A stretch of DNA of 64,000 nucleotides. Source: Paenisporosarcina antarctica. GTDB taxonomy: Bacteria; Bacillota; Bacilli; Bacillales_A; Planococcaceae. A program made the position numbers and the translations under genes. This document shows positions 1 through 8,050 of this stretch, one piece after another (position 1 is the first letter of the stretch; each line of letters starts with the position of its first letter). The stretch covers positions 902,001-966,000 of the forward strand of contig NZ_CP038015.1 in the NCBI RefSeq assembly GCF_004367585.1. Reading direction: 5' to 3'. Below the pieces are notes generated by a model. The model had not been told where the DNA came from. It saw nothing but the letters and a program-made list of their open reading frames with translations, and made no database searches.

Positions 1-92
1 GTGTATTCCCTGAAGTAAATCCGGATATTTTAAAAAGATTGACGGACTTTGTTCATGATTATAGCCGACAACAAATAAAAGCACATTCATAA
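1..92 (+). CDS. hemE: Uroporphyrinogen decarboxylase, C-terminal end (partial)
   Basis: Only the last 29 codons and the stop are present. The reading frame beginning at base 3 gives a tail with VFPEVNP followed by a KRLTDFVHDYS segment, which resembles the C-terminus of Bacillus HemE from memory. HemE decarboxylates uroporphyrinogen III to coproporphyrinogen III in the cytoplasm. The identification is supported by hemH and hemY following on the same strand, the hemEHY order of B. subtilis. The gene is cut by the window edge, so no catalytic residues can be checked. Confidence 0.8.
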   Translation, partial: VFPEVNPDILKRLTDFVHDYSRQQIKAHS

Positions 93-165
93 AGCGTTCA
101 TATTCGCACTAATAAATTGAACATGGCAATATGAAGATTGTAAATAATTAAACGAGGTGATGAAA

Positions 166-1107
166 TTGTCTAAGAAAACGATGGGTCTGCTTGTCATGGC
201 TTATGGTACACCATACAAAGAAGATGATATAGAACGGTATTATACGCATATTCGTCGTGGTCGTCCGCCAACTCCAGAAGCGCTAGAGGAATTAACGGGA
301 CGTTATCGTGCAATTGGTGGGATATCTCCATTAGCTAAAATTACACAAGATCAAGCGGAAGCTCTGCTTGTTCGTTTGAATGAAGTACAAGACGACATTG
401 ATTTCAAATTATATATCGGTCTAAAACATATCGAACCGTTTGTAGAAGATGCAGTCGAGCAAATGCATAAAGATGGCATTACCGAAGCCGTTTCAATCGT
501 ATTAGCACCTCATTTTTCCACGTTCTCGGTTAAATCGTATAACGGACGTGCAAAAGAAACAGCTGAAAAATTAGGCGGACCATATATTACATCAGTAGAG
601 AGCTGGTACAATGAGCCGAAATTTATTCAGTATTGGACTGAAAAAGTATCGGCAACCTTTAGCTCTATGTCTGCTGAAGATCGAGCAAAAGCTTGTTTAA
701 TCGTTTCTGCACACTCATTACCAGAGAAAATAATCTCCAATGGAGATCCATATCCAGATCAATTAAAAGAAACTGCAGATTTAATCGCACAAGCAGCAGG
801 TGTGGAAAATTATGAAGTGGGTTGGCAAAGTGCTGGTCAAACACCGGAACCTTGGATTGGCCCAGACGTTCAAGACTTAACTCGTGAATTACACGAACAA
901 AAAGGCTATACAACTTTCGTCTACACACCAGTTGGATTTGTTACAGACCATTTAGAAGTACTGTTTGACAATGATTATGAATGTAGAGTTGTAACGGATG
1001 AAATAGGTGCTAAATACTACCGACCTGAAATGCCAAATACACAGCCCCTATTTATTGATGCCATGAGTGATGCTGTAGTAAAACATTTAGCTAACGAAAA
1101 CAAGTAA
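166..1107 (+). CDS. hemH: Coproporphyrin/protoporphyrin ferrochelatase
   Basis: This is the class I ferrochelatase HemH, which inserts ferrous iron into the porphyrin; in Firmicutes the substrate is coproporphyrin III, giving coproheme. I place the start at TTG 166. A GAGGTGAT ribosome site at 154-161 precedes it, and the protein then begins [10 protein letters not shown], aligning with B. subtilis HemH. From this start the key residues fall where expected: His183 in SAHSLPEK and Glu264 in DHLEV. GTG 157 or ATG 160 would overlap the ribosome site. The length of 313 residues is normal. It lies 73 bases after hemE and 17 before hemY, so one hem operon is likely. Confidence 0.95.
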   Translation: MSKKTMGLLVMAYGTPYKEDDIERYYTHIRRGRPPTPEALEELTGRYRAIGGISPLAKITQDQAEALLVRLNEVQDDIDFKLYIGLKHIEPFVEDAVEQMHKDGITEAVSIVLAPHFSTFSVKSYNGRAKETAEKLGGPYITSVESWYNEPKFIQYWTEKVSATFSSMSAEDRAKACLIVSAHSLPEKIISNGDPYPDQLKETADLIAQAAGVENYEVGWQSAGQTPEPWIGPDVQDLTRELHEQKGYTTFVYTPVGFVTDHLEVLFDNDYECRVVTDEIGAKYYRPEMPNTQPLFIDAMSDAVVKHLANENK

Positions 1108-1124
1108 ACTGAAATCGGAAAGTG

Positions 1125-2549
1125 ATGATGACTGTGTCTCAAGAGAAACGAAAAGTAGCGATTATAGGTGGCGGAATTACCGGATTAACGGCAGCTTATT
1201 ACATGCAAAAAGAAGCGAAAGAAAAAGACTATCCGCTTGAAGTCATCTTGATTGAAGCAACTCATCGATTAGGTGGGAAAATTCAAACTGTACGTAAGAA
1301 TGGTTTTATAATTGAGAGGGGTCCTGATTCTTTTTTAGCGCGTAAAAAAAGCTTTGGATTATTAGCTGAGGATCTTGGTATTAGTGATCAACTTGTCAGC
1401 AATGCAACTGGACAAGCATATATACTCGTCAATGATGGCCTATATCCTATTCCGGGTGGATCTGTCATGGGGGTTCCTACACAAATATCGCCTTTCGTTA
1501 CTTCAGGATTGTTCTCATGGAGCGGGAAATTCCGCGCAGCTGGAGACTTCATTTTACCTAAGTCCTCGGTTAATGGTGATCAGTCGGTTGGACAATTTTT
1601 ACGCAGACGTTTTGGCGGTGAAGTAGTTGAAAATTTAATTGAACCTTTATTAGCAGGAATCTATTCAGGAGACATTGATAAAATGAGTCTCCAAGCAACG
1701 TTTCCCCAGTTTTATAAACTTGAACAAGAACATCGCAGTCTGATTATCGGTTCGAAGAAAACTGCACCAAAACAACCCGTTCAAAAGTCCAAAGAAGGTA
1801 TTTTCAGAACATTTAAAAATGGCTTAGAAACGATTGTAGAAGCAATAGAAGAACAGCTCAATCCAGGCACCGTGATGAAAGGTGTTCGTGTAAAACGCTT
1901 TGAAAGAGTTGGGGATAAAGTGAATCTGTTCCTCAATAACGATTCTGAAATGCTTCTCGATCAATTGATCATTGCCACTCCACATCTCGCAGCTCTTCCG
2001 TTATTTGAAGAACATGGCTTGATGACTGAGTTCCATGACATGCCTGCTACTTCGGTGGCGACTGTCGCTATGGCTTTTAAAGAAGAAGCGGTTAAACAAG
2101 AAAAAGAAGGCACTGGGTTTTTGGTGTCACGAAATAGTGATTATTCCATCACTGCTTGTACGTGGACACATCGTAAGTGGCCAACGACCACACCAGACGG
2201 ACACGTCTTACTTCGTGGATTTGTAGGACGTCCAGGTGATGAGTCAGCAGTGGAATTATCTGATAGTGAACTTGAAAAAGTTGTTCTCTCAGATTTACGA
2301 AAAACCATGAAAATTGATCAAAATCCTCTATTCTCAGTGGTCACGAGATGGAAAAATGCTTCTCCCCAATACGTGGTTGGGCATAAAGAAAAAGTGGCTA
2401 AGGCGAAAAAAGAAATTCAAGAACAATTTCCGATGATTAAGCTTGCTGGAAGTTCTTATGAAGGTCTTGGATTACCAGATTGTGTCGATCAAGGCAAAGC
2501 GGCCGTGGGTGAAGTATTGGAAGAATTGTTTATGAATACAATTAAATAG
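1125..2549 (+). CDS. hemY: Coproporphyrinogen III oxidase (protoporphyrinogen oxidase family)
   Basis: This FAD-dependent oxidase oxidises coproporphyrinogen III to coproporphyrin III, supplying HemH in the coproporphyrin-dependent heme pathway. The N-terminal dinucleotide-binding motif VAIIGGGITGLTAA is followed by a glutamate in LIEATHRLGGKIQT, typical of the HemY/monoamine-oxidase fold. The C-terminal FAD-contact segment with GLGLPDCVDQGK is intact. About 474 residues is the usual size. Three start codons (GTG 1122, ATG 1125, ATG 1128) are stacked behind a weak GGAAAG site; 1125 or 1128 is more likely than 1122. It is the third gene of the hem operon and is followed by an apparent terminator. 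Confidence 0.95.
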   Translation: MMTVSQEKRKVAIIGGGITGLTAAYYMQKEAKEKDYPLEVILIEATHRLGGKIQTVRKNGFIIERGPDSFLARKKSFGLLAEDLGISDQLVSNATGQAYILVNDGLYPIPGGSVMGVPTQISPFVTSGLFSWSGKFRAAGDFILPKSSVNGDQSVGQFLRRRFGGEVVENLIEPLLAGIYSGDIDKMSLQATFPQFYKLEQEHRSLIIGSKKTAPKQPVQKSKEGIFRTFKNGLETIVEAIEEQLNPGTVMKGVRVKRFERVGDKVNLFLNNDSEMLLDQLIIATPHLAALPLFEEHGLMTEFHDMPATSVATVAMAFKEEAVKQEKEGTGFLVSRNSDYSITACTWTHRKWPTTTPDGHVLLRGFVGRPGDESAVELSDSELEKVVLSDLRKTMKIDQNPLFSVVTRWKNASPQYVVGHKEKVAKAKKEIQEQFPMIKLAGSSYEGLGLPDCVDQGKAAVGEVLEELFMNTIK

Positions 2550-2556
2550 TATGGAT

Positions 2557-2593
2557 AAATCCAATTCCCAGCAAGGGTTTGGATTTTTTTCTT
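2557..2593 (+). terminator. Terminator of the hem operon
   Basis: Arms AAATCCAA (2557-2564) and TTGGATTT (2579-2586) pair, partly extended by CCC/GGG inside the loop, and a T-rich run follows. It sits 8 bases after the hemY stop. Confidence 0.75.
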
Positions 2594-2661
2594 TTTCTTT
2601 TTCATTAATAAATGATGTATATTTAAATTATGATAATATGAGTTTAGGAGTGAAGAATATC

Positions 2662-2850
2662 ATGTATGCTATTTTAAAATTTTTAATATTCATAATCCTA
2701 ATATATGTATTTGATTATCTCTTGAAAATTACCATATTCCATCCATTAGGTTTTGATGGAATCATGAGCCTTTTTGTGCGATCCATTATCGCAACGGCAT
2801 TGGCTATTATTAGCTCGTATTATATTTTAAGGATGATCGATGATTTATAA
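2662..2850 (+). CDS. Small two-helix membrane protein, unknown function
   Basis: A 62-residue protein starts at ATG 2662, preceded by TAGGAGTG (2645-2652). An in-frame upstream extension to 2551 would run through the hem terminator, so I reject it. Residues about 4-24 and 38-58 are strongly hydrophobic and form two probable membrane segments separated by a short loop containing FHPLGFDG. I recognise no family. It stands alone between two terminators (2557-2593 and 2907-2946), in the gap between hemY and yhgD, two genes that are adjacent in B. subtilis. A role is not deducible. Confidence 0.6.
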   Translation: MYAILKFLIFIILIYVFDYLLKITIFHPLGFDGIMSLFVRSIIATALAIISSYYILRMIDDL

Positions 2851-2906
2851 AGAAGAAAAGATTGATGAAATTTTTACTTGCATTGTATCCACAAAGCAAG
2901 TATTAT

Positions 2907-2946
2907 AATGACTAAATGACCGATATGGTTTTTTAGTCATTTTTTA
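2907..2946 (+). terminator. Terminator-like hairpin before the TetR gene
   Basis: AATGACTAAA (2907-2916) pairs with TTTAGTCATT (2932-2941), followed by a T run. It lies about 25 bases before the yhgD start, so it probably ends transcription of the small membrane gene, or attenuates read-through into yhgD. Confidence 0.7.
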
Positions 2947-2967
2947 TTTAAGTGAGGTGACATTCAA

Positions 2968-3537
2968 ATGGATCGACGACAGGAAATTTTAGAGGCAGCA
3001 ACGAAGTCATTTTCTTTATTCGGCTACAAGGCGACTACGATGGATCAAGTAGCGAAGCTTGCGAATGTTGGTAAAGGAACAATTTATACGTTTTTTGCCA
3101 ATAAAGAAGAATTGTTTCATGAAATCGTCTTTACGATGATTACTGAAATGAAAGTTGAAAAAGATGCGATCATTTCTGAGCAGTTTTCGTTCCAGGAAAA
3201 TGCCCATCTCGTGTTAATGAAAATGCTAGAATTCCGTGAACGACACGCCTTGTTAGCTAAATTGATTGCCGAAGAAAAAGATATGCAAACACCAATCGTT
3301 CAAGAAGTTCTTGTTAAAGTAGAACAGGAAATTGTACGCTATATTGCAGAGCATATCGAACGAGCTATTGCTAAGGGTGAAATAAGACAAGTTCATGTAG
3401 AATTAGTTGCTTACTTATTATTTAAAGCTTATATGGCTTTTGCAGTAGATTGGCAAGTAACACATGAACATGCTTTATCAGAAGAAAAAATTGTCGCCGT
3501 ATTTAGGGACACAATTTTTCGCAGTCTCATCAAATGA
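2968..3537 (+). CDS. yhgD: TetR-family transcriptional regulator (YhgD-like)
   Basis: A 189-residue TetR-type repressor. The N-terminal helix-turn-helix (about residues 5-50) reads ATKSFSLFGYKATTMDQVA and continues VGKGTIYTFFANKEELF, the textbook TetR_N pattern. The C-terminal helical domain should bind an inducer that cannot be named. The position directly before yhgE and after hemY equals B. subtilis hemEHY-yhgD-yhgE, so I use yhgD. A GTGAGGTGA ribosome site precedes the ATG. It likely regulates yhgE and itself; a candidate operator lies in the intergenic gap at 3559-3581. Confidence 0.88.
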   Translation: MDRRQEILEAATKSFSLFGYKATTMDQVAKLANVGKGTIYTFFANKEELFHEIVFTMITEMKVEKDAIISEQFSFQENAHLVLMKMLEFRERHALLAKLIAEEKDMQTPIVQEVLVKVEQEIVRYIAEHIERAIAKGEIRQVHVELVAYLLFKAYMAFAVDWQVTHEHALSEEKIVAVFRDTIFRSLIK

Positions 3538-3549
3538 GACTCTTTTTTT
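3523..3549 (+). terminator. Terminator overlapping the yhgD stop codon
   Basis: AGTCTCAT (3523-3530) and ATGAGACT (3534-3541) form a tight stem with a CAA loop, followed by seven or more T. The stem includes the final codons of yhgD, so yhgE probably has its own promoter. Confidence 0.85.
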
Positions 3550-3558
3550 GGAGTATTA

Positions 3559-3581
3559 TGACCAGTTGAACGTTTTGGTCA
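3559..3581. promoter_or_regulatory. Candidate operator for the YhgD repressor
   Basis: The inverted repeat TGACCA-N11-TGGTCA lies between yhgD and yhgE. A second, interleaved pair GTTGA/TCAAC (3565-3569 and 3579-3583) sits in the same stretch. TetR proteins usually bind palindromes in the promoter of the neighbouring transporter gene. The assignment is inference from position and symmetry only. Confidence 0.4.
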
Positions 3582-3618
3582 ACGAGTTTTAGAGATGCCT
3601 TATTAGGAGGGAATTTTA

Positions 3619-5805
3619 ATGATAAAACAAGAATTCTTAAATATCTTCAAGAATAGAAAATTACTTATTCCGATACTAGCTGTGCTTTTTATCCCCGTAT
3701 TATACGCTGGGATGTTTTTATGGGCATTCTGGGATCCATACGAACAGTTAAGCGAGCTACCTGTAGCAATTGTTAATGAAGATACGGGAGCACAACTAGA
3801 CGGGGAACAATTGACTGTTGGCAAAGATGTCACAAAGAAACTAATAGAAAGTGAACAGTTTCAGTTTGTGGAATTATCAAAAGAACAAGGTAAAGAAGCA
3901 CTTGAAAATCAAGACTATTACATGATAATTGAAATTCCTGCGAACTTTTCACAACATGCAACAACACTTCTTGATGAGCAACCTGAAAAATTAATGATTG
4001 AATACAAACCAAATGAAGGTTTTAACTTCTTATCTGCACAAATTGGCGATACTGCCATAGAACGAATTCGTGCGGAAGTTAATAAACAAGTAGTCGCTAG
4101 TTATTCTGAAAAGCTGTTTGCCTCGATTACGAAAATGGGTGAAGGCTATGTCGATGCTGCTGACGGTGCTGGAAGATTATCAGAAGGTGCTAGCAAGCTT
4201 TCTTCTGGTGCGACAGATTTAAAAGGTTATTTAGAGCAGTTAGCTAGCGGTTCTGTCGATCTAGCCGATGGGTCTACTGAGTTAGCTTCAGGCACAGTTA
4301 AGGCTTCAAATGGAGCAAGTGAATTGAACACGGGACTTGATAAACTTTCTTCAGGGGCAACACAACTACATCAAGGAGCAGGCCAAGTATCTTCAGGAGC
4401 AGGCCAATTACAAAATGGTGTTGAATCTTATACTCAAGGTGTAGCAGAAGTATCGAACGGAATGGCGACGGCAAATGAAAAAGAGCGAGAACTTATTGCT
4501 GCATTAATCCAACTCCAAGATGGTGCTTCAACTGCTAATCAATCAGTTGAAAAATTAACTGGAGGTGCATCTGAAGTAACAGCTGGAATAGAAACATTAT
4601 CTGAGCAAATGGCACCAATTTTAGCATCTCTACCAGAAAATCAACAAGTTGCTCTCAAAGGAGCTTTTTCACAACTACAACAAGGAAGTTCACAAGTTTC
4701 TCAAGGCTTAGGTGCATTAAAAGGAGGAACAGAACAACTTAGTGGTGGCTTGAGTCAAGCATCGACTGGTGCTGAAAAATTATTGTCAGGCCATACGGAG
4801 CTAGCAAATGGACTTAATACATTAAAACAATCTTCTGCTAAATTAAATGAAGGTGCTACAACGTTAGCAACAGGTAGTGATTCGCTGACGACCAAGCTAA
4901 GTGGTTTTCAAAAGGGATTAGCAAACGCATCTTATGGAAGTCAAGAACTTACGAGCGGTTTGCAAAACCTCGTACAAGGATCAAATCTATTAACTTCAGG
5001 TACATCTGAACTTGCTTTAAAATCGGGTGAACTTGCGAAAGGGTCAACTCAGCTCGTAGATGGAACAGCAGAACTTGAACAAGGCACAAACACTTTACAA
5101 GAAAAATTGTCAGACGCTTCAACTGAAGCTAGTGAAGTAAACCCAACAGATAAAACGATTGATATGGCCTCTTCTCCTGTAGCGGTTTCAAAGTCTGCAA
5201 TAAATCACGTACCAAACTATGGAACAGGATTTGCACCTTACTTTTTGTCACTTGGATTATTTGTAGGTGCATTATTAATTTCAATCGTTTTCCCACTCGT
5301 ACAATCTGCCATAACCCCGACGAGCGGTTGGGCATGGGCAACGAGTAAAATGGTCGTTTTAGGTGTAGTGGGAGTGGTACAAGCATTGATTGCAGTTGCT
5401 ATTTTACTCTTTGGTTTAGGGTTAGAACCAGTCAATCTCGGTTGGTTTATGGCAACCACCGTCTTGACGAGTTTCGCGTATTTAGCTATTGTTCAATTGC
5501 TCGTTACCGTACTTGGAGACAGTGGACGTTTTGTGGCAATATTAATTCTCATCTTACAGTTAACAACAAGTGCAGGGACATTCCCTCTTGAATTAATTCC
5601 ACATCCTTTGCAGATATTTAATCAGTGGTTACCGATGACGTATTCCGTACAAGGATTCAAAGCAGCAATTTCCTCAACAGATATTAGCTTTATTCAATGG
5701 AATAATGGAATTTTACTTGTATTCTTTATAGGAGCTACTGTATTTACCACTGCATACTTCCTGATGTTGTTTAAACGACGCTATTCACACTTTCAAAAAG
5801 AATAA
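3619..5805 (+). CDS. yhgE: YhgE/Pip-family membrane protein
   Basis: A 728-residue protein of the YhgE/Pip (phage infection protein) family, related to ABC-2 type membrane proteins. One membrane segment lies near residues 15-38, and about five lie in the last 200 residues (roughly 530-720). Between them is a long extracellular region of about 480 residues, dominated by degenerate repeats of the type SGAxxLxxG spaced about seven or eleven residues apart, likely a long helical hairpin. Known relatives act in phage reception or secretion-type export; the substrate here is unknown. AGGAGG precedes the ATG. It is followed by a strong terminator and probably controlled by YhgD. Confidence 0.9.
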   Translation: MIKQEFLNIFKNRKLLIPILAVLFIPVLYAGMFLWAFWDPYEQLSELPVAIVNEDTGAQLDGEQLTVGKDVTKKLIESEQFQFVELSKEQGKEALENQDYYMIIEIPANFSQHATTLLDEQPEKLMIEYKPNEGFNFLSAQIGDTAIERIRAEVNKQVVASYSEKLFASITKMGEGYVDAADGAGRLSEGASKLSSGATDLKGYLEQLASGSVDLADGSTELASGTVKASNGASELNTGLDKLSSGATQLHQGAGQVSSGAGQLQNGVESYTQGVAEVSNGMATANEKERELIAALIQLQDGASTANQSVEKLTGGASEVTAGIETLSEQMAPILASLPENQQVALKGAFSQLQQGSSQVSQGLGALKGGTEQLSGGLSQASTGAEKLLSGHTELANGLNTLKQSSAKLNEGATTLATGSDSLTTKLSGFQKGLANASYGSQELTSGLQNLVQGSNLLTSGTSELALKSGELAKGSTQLVDGTAELEQGTNTLQEKLSDASTEASEVNPTDKTIDMASSPVAVSKSAINHVPNYGTGFAPYFLSLGLFVGALLISIVFPLVQSAITPTSGWAWATSKMVVLGVVGVVQALIAVAILLFGLGLEPVNLGWFMATTVLTSFAYLAIVQLLVTVLGDSGRFVAILILILQLTTSAGTFPLELIPHPLQIFNQWLPMTYSVQGFKAAISSTDISFIQWNNGILLVFFIGATVFTTAYFLMLFKRRYSHFQKE

Positions 5806-5845
5806 AAAACAGCCGTTCAGGAGGGAAGTCCTGAGCGGCTGTTTT
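5806..5845 (+). terminator. Strong terminator after yhgE
   Basis: AAAACAGCCGTTCAGGA pairs almost perfectly with TCCTGAGCGGCTGTTTT around a 6-base loop; the stem exceeds 15 bp with A and T flanks, so it may act in both directions. Confidence 0.9.
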
Positions 5846-5904
5846 AATGCATGTTATAAACGTAAAAAGTTATGAAAGCCTCAATCTTTTTGCAAGGAAA
5901 GAAA

Positions 5905-6010
5905 TGTCTAGCTACCAAGCTCTAGGCCCCTTCATTGGGTGAGAAAGGAGAAATGCGCCTAAAAATCCCTAAGCTCCAGAGTCGAGTCGAGATAGAGTGG
6001 CGAGTTATCC
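5905..6010. repeat. Degenerate interspersed repeat (GTCTAGCT type)
   Basis: The non-coding stretch after yhgE begins ATGTCTAGCTACCAAGCTC and contains CTAGGCCCC and AAGCTCCAGAG blocks. These resemble the GTCTAGCTCCAGCGCC intergenic repeats common in Bacillaceae (recalled, not searched). Similar pieces occur near 34863-35145 and 55779-55935 in this window. No convincing gene lies here on either strand. Confidence 0.4.
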
Positions 6011-6015
6011 TTTTC

Positions 6016-6141
6016 TTATAATTGAGTACATTTGTCGCAAGTATTTCCATAGCATTCATGTTGTTCTTCAATTTTTTCGCCACATTGTGTACATTTTTTC
6101 GGTGGCAGGTTTTTAAAGAATTCAATTACATTTTCAATCAT
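6016..6141 (-). CDS. yhfH: YhfH-like mini zinc-ribbon protein
   Basis: A 41-residue gene on the minus strand. It starts MIENVIEFFKNLPPKK and carries CTQCG at residues 17-21, then EQHECYGNTCDKC at 27-38, giving five cysteines with CxxC and CxxC-like spacing that suggest a zinc site. An excellent AGGAGGT ribosome site lies just upstream (minus strand, about 6147-6153). The pattern and its position beside lplJ match B. subtilis yhfH, which is close to lplJ (yhfJ). Function is unknown in the family. The longer ORF in another frame at 5922-6125 is a shadow. Confidence 0.8.
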   Translation of the reverse strand: MIENVIEFFKNLPPKKCTQCGEKIEEQHECYGNTCDKCTQL

Positions 6142-6242
6142 GGTATTGACCTCCTTTTCTATTCTGTACTAGTACTATTAATATATGAATCATTGTATTA
6201 TAACAGCAGGGCTTTTGTCAATACAAAAGATGAAGATTCCTA

Positions 6243-6248
6243 TATAAT
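6243..6248 (+). promoter_or_regulatory. Probable -10 box of lplJ
   Basis: TATAAT at 6243-6248 lies 33 bases before the lplJ ATG. No good -35 at standard spacing is visible (TTGTCA is too far upstream), so only the -10 is claimed. An AAAAGGAG ribosome site follows at about 6264-6271. Confidence 0.45.
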
Positions 6249-6280
6249 ATATGTAGAACATTTAAAAGGAGCGATACTGC

Positions 6281-7273
6281 ATGTATTTTATTAATAACAA
6301 AGGAATTACTGATCCTCGCATTAATTTAGCGATTGAAGAATATGCGTTGAAAACAATGGACGTTGAAAAAGACTCTTTTTTCCTGTTCTATATCAATGAA
6401 CCAGCCATCATTGTTGGTAAAAACCAAAACGCGATTGAGGAAATCAACACCGACTATGTTGATATCAATGGCATTCACGTTGTACGTCGTCTATCAGGTG
6501 GAGGAGCTGTGTATCACGATTTTGGAAACTTGAATTTTAGTTTCATCACAAAAGACGATGGTGATAGCTTCCGTAACTTTAAAAAATTTACACAACCGAT
6601 TGTTGATGCACTAAAAGAAATGGGTGTGGACGCAGAACTTTCAGGGCGTAACGATATTTTAGCTGAAGGTCGAAAAATATCTGGAAATGCTCAATTTACT
6701 ACTAAAGGACGTATGTTTAGCCATGGTACGCTGATGTTTAATACAGAAATTGATGCTGTGGTTTCTGCGTTAAAAGTGAGTAAAGATAAAATTGAATCAA
6801 AAGGTATTAAATCAATTCGCAGTCGTGTAGCCAACATTACAGAGTTTTTGGACGAGCAAACATCAATTGAAGATTTCCGATTAAAATTACTTCATTCTAT
6901 TTTTGGTGGAGAACAACAAGTTAAAACAATTGAACTAACAGAAGATGACTGGATCAACATCAAAGCATTATCTAAACAACGTTATGGAAACTGGGAGTGG
7001 AACTATGGTAAGTCGCCAGCGTTTAATATGTCACATTCTGAACGATTCCCTACTGGTGGAATTGACGTGCGGTTGCAAGTGAAAAATGGCGTAATTGAAG
7101 ATGCAAACATTTATGGGGATTTCTTCGGAGTGGGTGACGTCACTGATATTGAATCACTTTTAACAGGTGTCTCATACGATAAATCAGCTATTTCCGATGC
7201 ACTTGGTGAAATAGAACTCACAACTTATTTAGGTGGAATAACAAAAGAACAATTCCTACAATTAATCTATTAG
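6281..7273 (+). CDS. lplJ: Lipoate-protein ligase
   Basis: LplJ attaches scavenged lipoate via lipoyl-AMP to lipoyl domains such as GcvH and the E2 subunits of 2-oxoacid dehydrogenases. At 330 residues it matches B. subtilis LplJ. The catalytic domain shows the family motif RRLSGGGAVYHD (about residues 70-81) and NLNFSF, and then GRNDILAEGRKISGNAQ with the lysine proposed to act in adenylation. The C-terminal accessory domain starts near residue 240. It is a single gene with its own terminator. The location near yhfH fits the yhf cluster of B. subtilis. Confidence 0.95.
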   Translation: MYFINNKGITDPRINLAIEEYALKTMDVEKDSFFLFYINEPAIIVGKNQNAIEEINTDYVDINGIHVVRRLSGGGAVYHDFGNLNFSFITKDDGDSFRNFKKFTQPIVDALKEMGVDAELSGRNDILAEGRKISGNAQFTTKGRMFSHGTLMFNTEIDAVVSALKVSKDKIESKGIKSIRSRVANITEFLDEQTSIEDFRLKLLHSIFGGEQQVKTIELTEDDWINIKALSKQRYGNWEWNYGKSPAFNMSHSERFPTGGIDVRLQVKNGVIEDANIYGDFFGVGDVTDIESLLTGVSYDKSAISDALGEIELTTYLGGITKEQFLQLIY

Positions 7274-7288
7274 AAAATACTCAAGAGT

Positions 7289-7313
7289 AGTCTGACTTCG
7301 GTCAGGCTTTTTT
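7289..7313 (+). terminator. Terminator after lplJ
   Basis: AGTCTGAC-TTCG-GTCAGGCT hairpin with a stable UUCG tetraloop, followed by a run of T. Confidence 0.85.
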
Positions 7314-7345
7314 GGTAGAATTAAGAAGTAAAGGGGCAGGTAAAG

Positions 7346-8050
7346 ATGTCGACACATCGTATTTATATCGTAGAAGATGACCGTAAAATTGCCTCACTAC
7401 TTGCTGATAAGCTACGTAAATATCATTATGAAGTGAAAACGGTTGATGATTTTGATCTCCTATTAGAAGAATTTGAAGATTTTGATCCACACCTTATTTT
7501 GCTCGATATTAACTTACCTTCTTATGATGGTTACTACTGGTGCCGCCAGTTCCGCACAAAGACGACGTGTCCAATTGTCTTTATTTCAGCGCGATCAGGG
7601 GATATGGACCAGGTATTCGCCCTTGAAAATGGAGGGGATGATTTTATAACGAAACCTTTTCACTATGAAATCGTCTTAGCCAAAATAAGAAGTCATTTAC
7701 GAAGAACTTACGGTGAGTATGCATTAAAACAAGAAGAACGTACCATCAAACTTGGAAAACTGTGTTTATATTTAGAACGAATAGAAATTCATACTGCAAC
7801 GCTACAAATTCCGCTTCAAAAGCGTGAATGTACGATATTAGAACTATTGATGACACAGGCACCAAAAGTTGTAACTCGTGAACAATTACTTGAAGAATTA
7901 TGGGATGATCAAGCTTTTGTTGATGAAAACACATTGAACGTTAACATGACCCGTGTAAGGAAGAAGCTACAAGAATACGGAATTACCTCCACAATTGAAA
8001 CAGTGCGAGGAGCAGGCTATCGCTTTGTGTTAAGTGGGGAGGAGTCGTAA
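7346..8050 (+). CDS. BceR-type response regulator
   Basis: A 234-residue OmpR-family regulator. The receiver domain has acidic residues at 10-12 (EDD), phosphoacceptor Asp54 in LLDINLP, and a KPF lysine near 104. The C-terminal winged helix contains ENTLNVNMTRVRKKL and the closing VRGAGYRF. Together with the following kinase and ABC transporter it forms a Bce-type module (BceRS-BceAB, YvcPQ-RS or YxdJK-LM in B. subtilis) that senses and detoxifies peptide antibiotics. The exact paralogue cannot be assigned by eye. Its stop shares one base with the kinase start. Confidence 0.92.
   Translation: MSTHRIYIVEDDRKIASLLADKLRKYHYEVKTVDDFDLLLEEFEDFDPHLILLDINLPSYDGYYWCRQFRTKTTCPIVFISARSGDMDQVFALENGGDDFITKPFHYEIVLAKIRSHLRRTYGEYALKQEERTIKLGKLCLYLERIEIHTATLQIPLQKRECTILELLMTQAPKVVTREQLLEELWDDQAFVDENTLNVNMTRVRKKLQEYGITSTIETVRGAGYRFVLSGEES

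Noticed and set aside
5922-6125. 67-codon minus-strand ORF after yhgE
   Set aside because: It overlaps the better-supported 41-codon zinc-ribbon gene in another frame and extends into a repeat.
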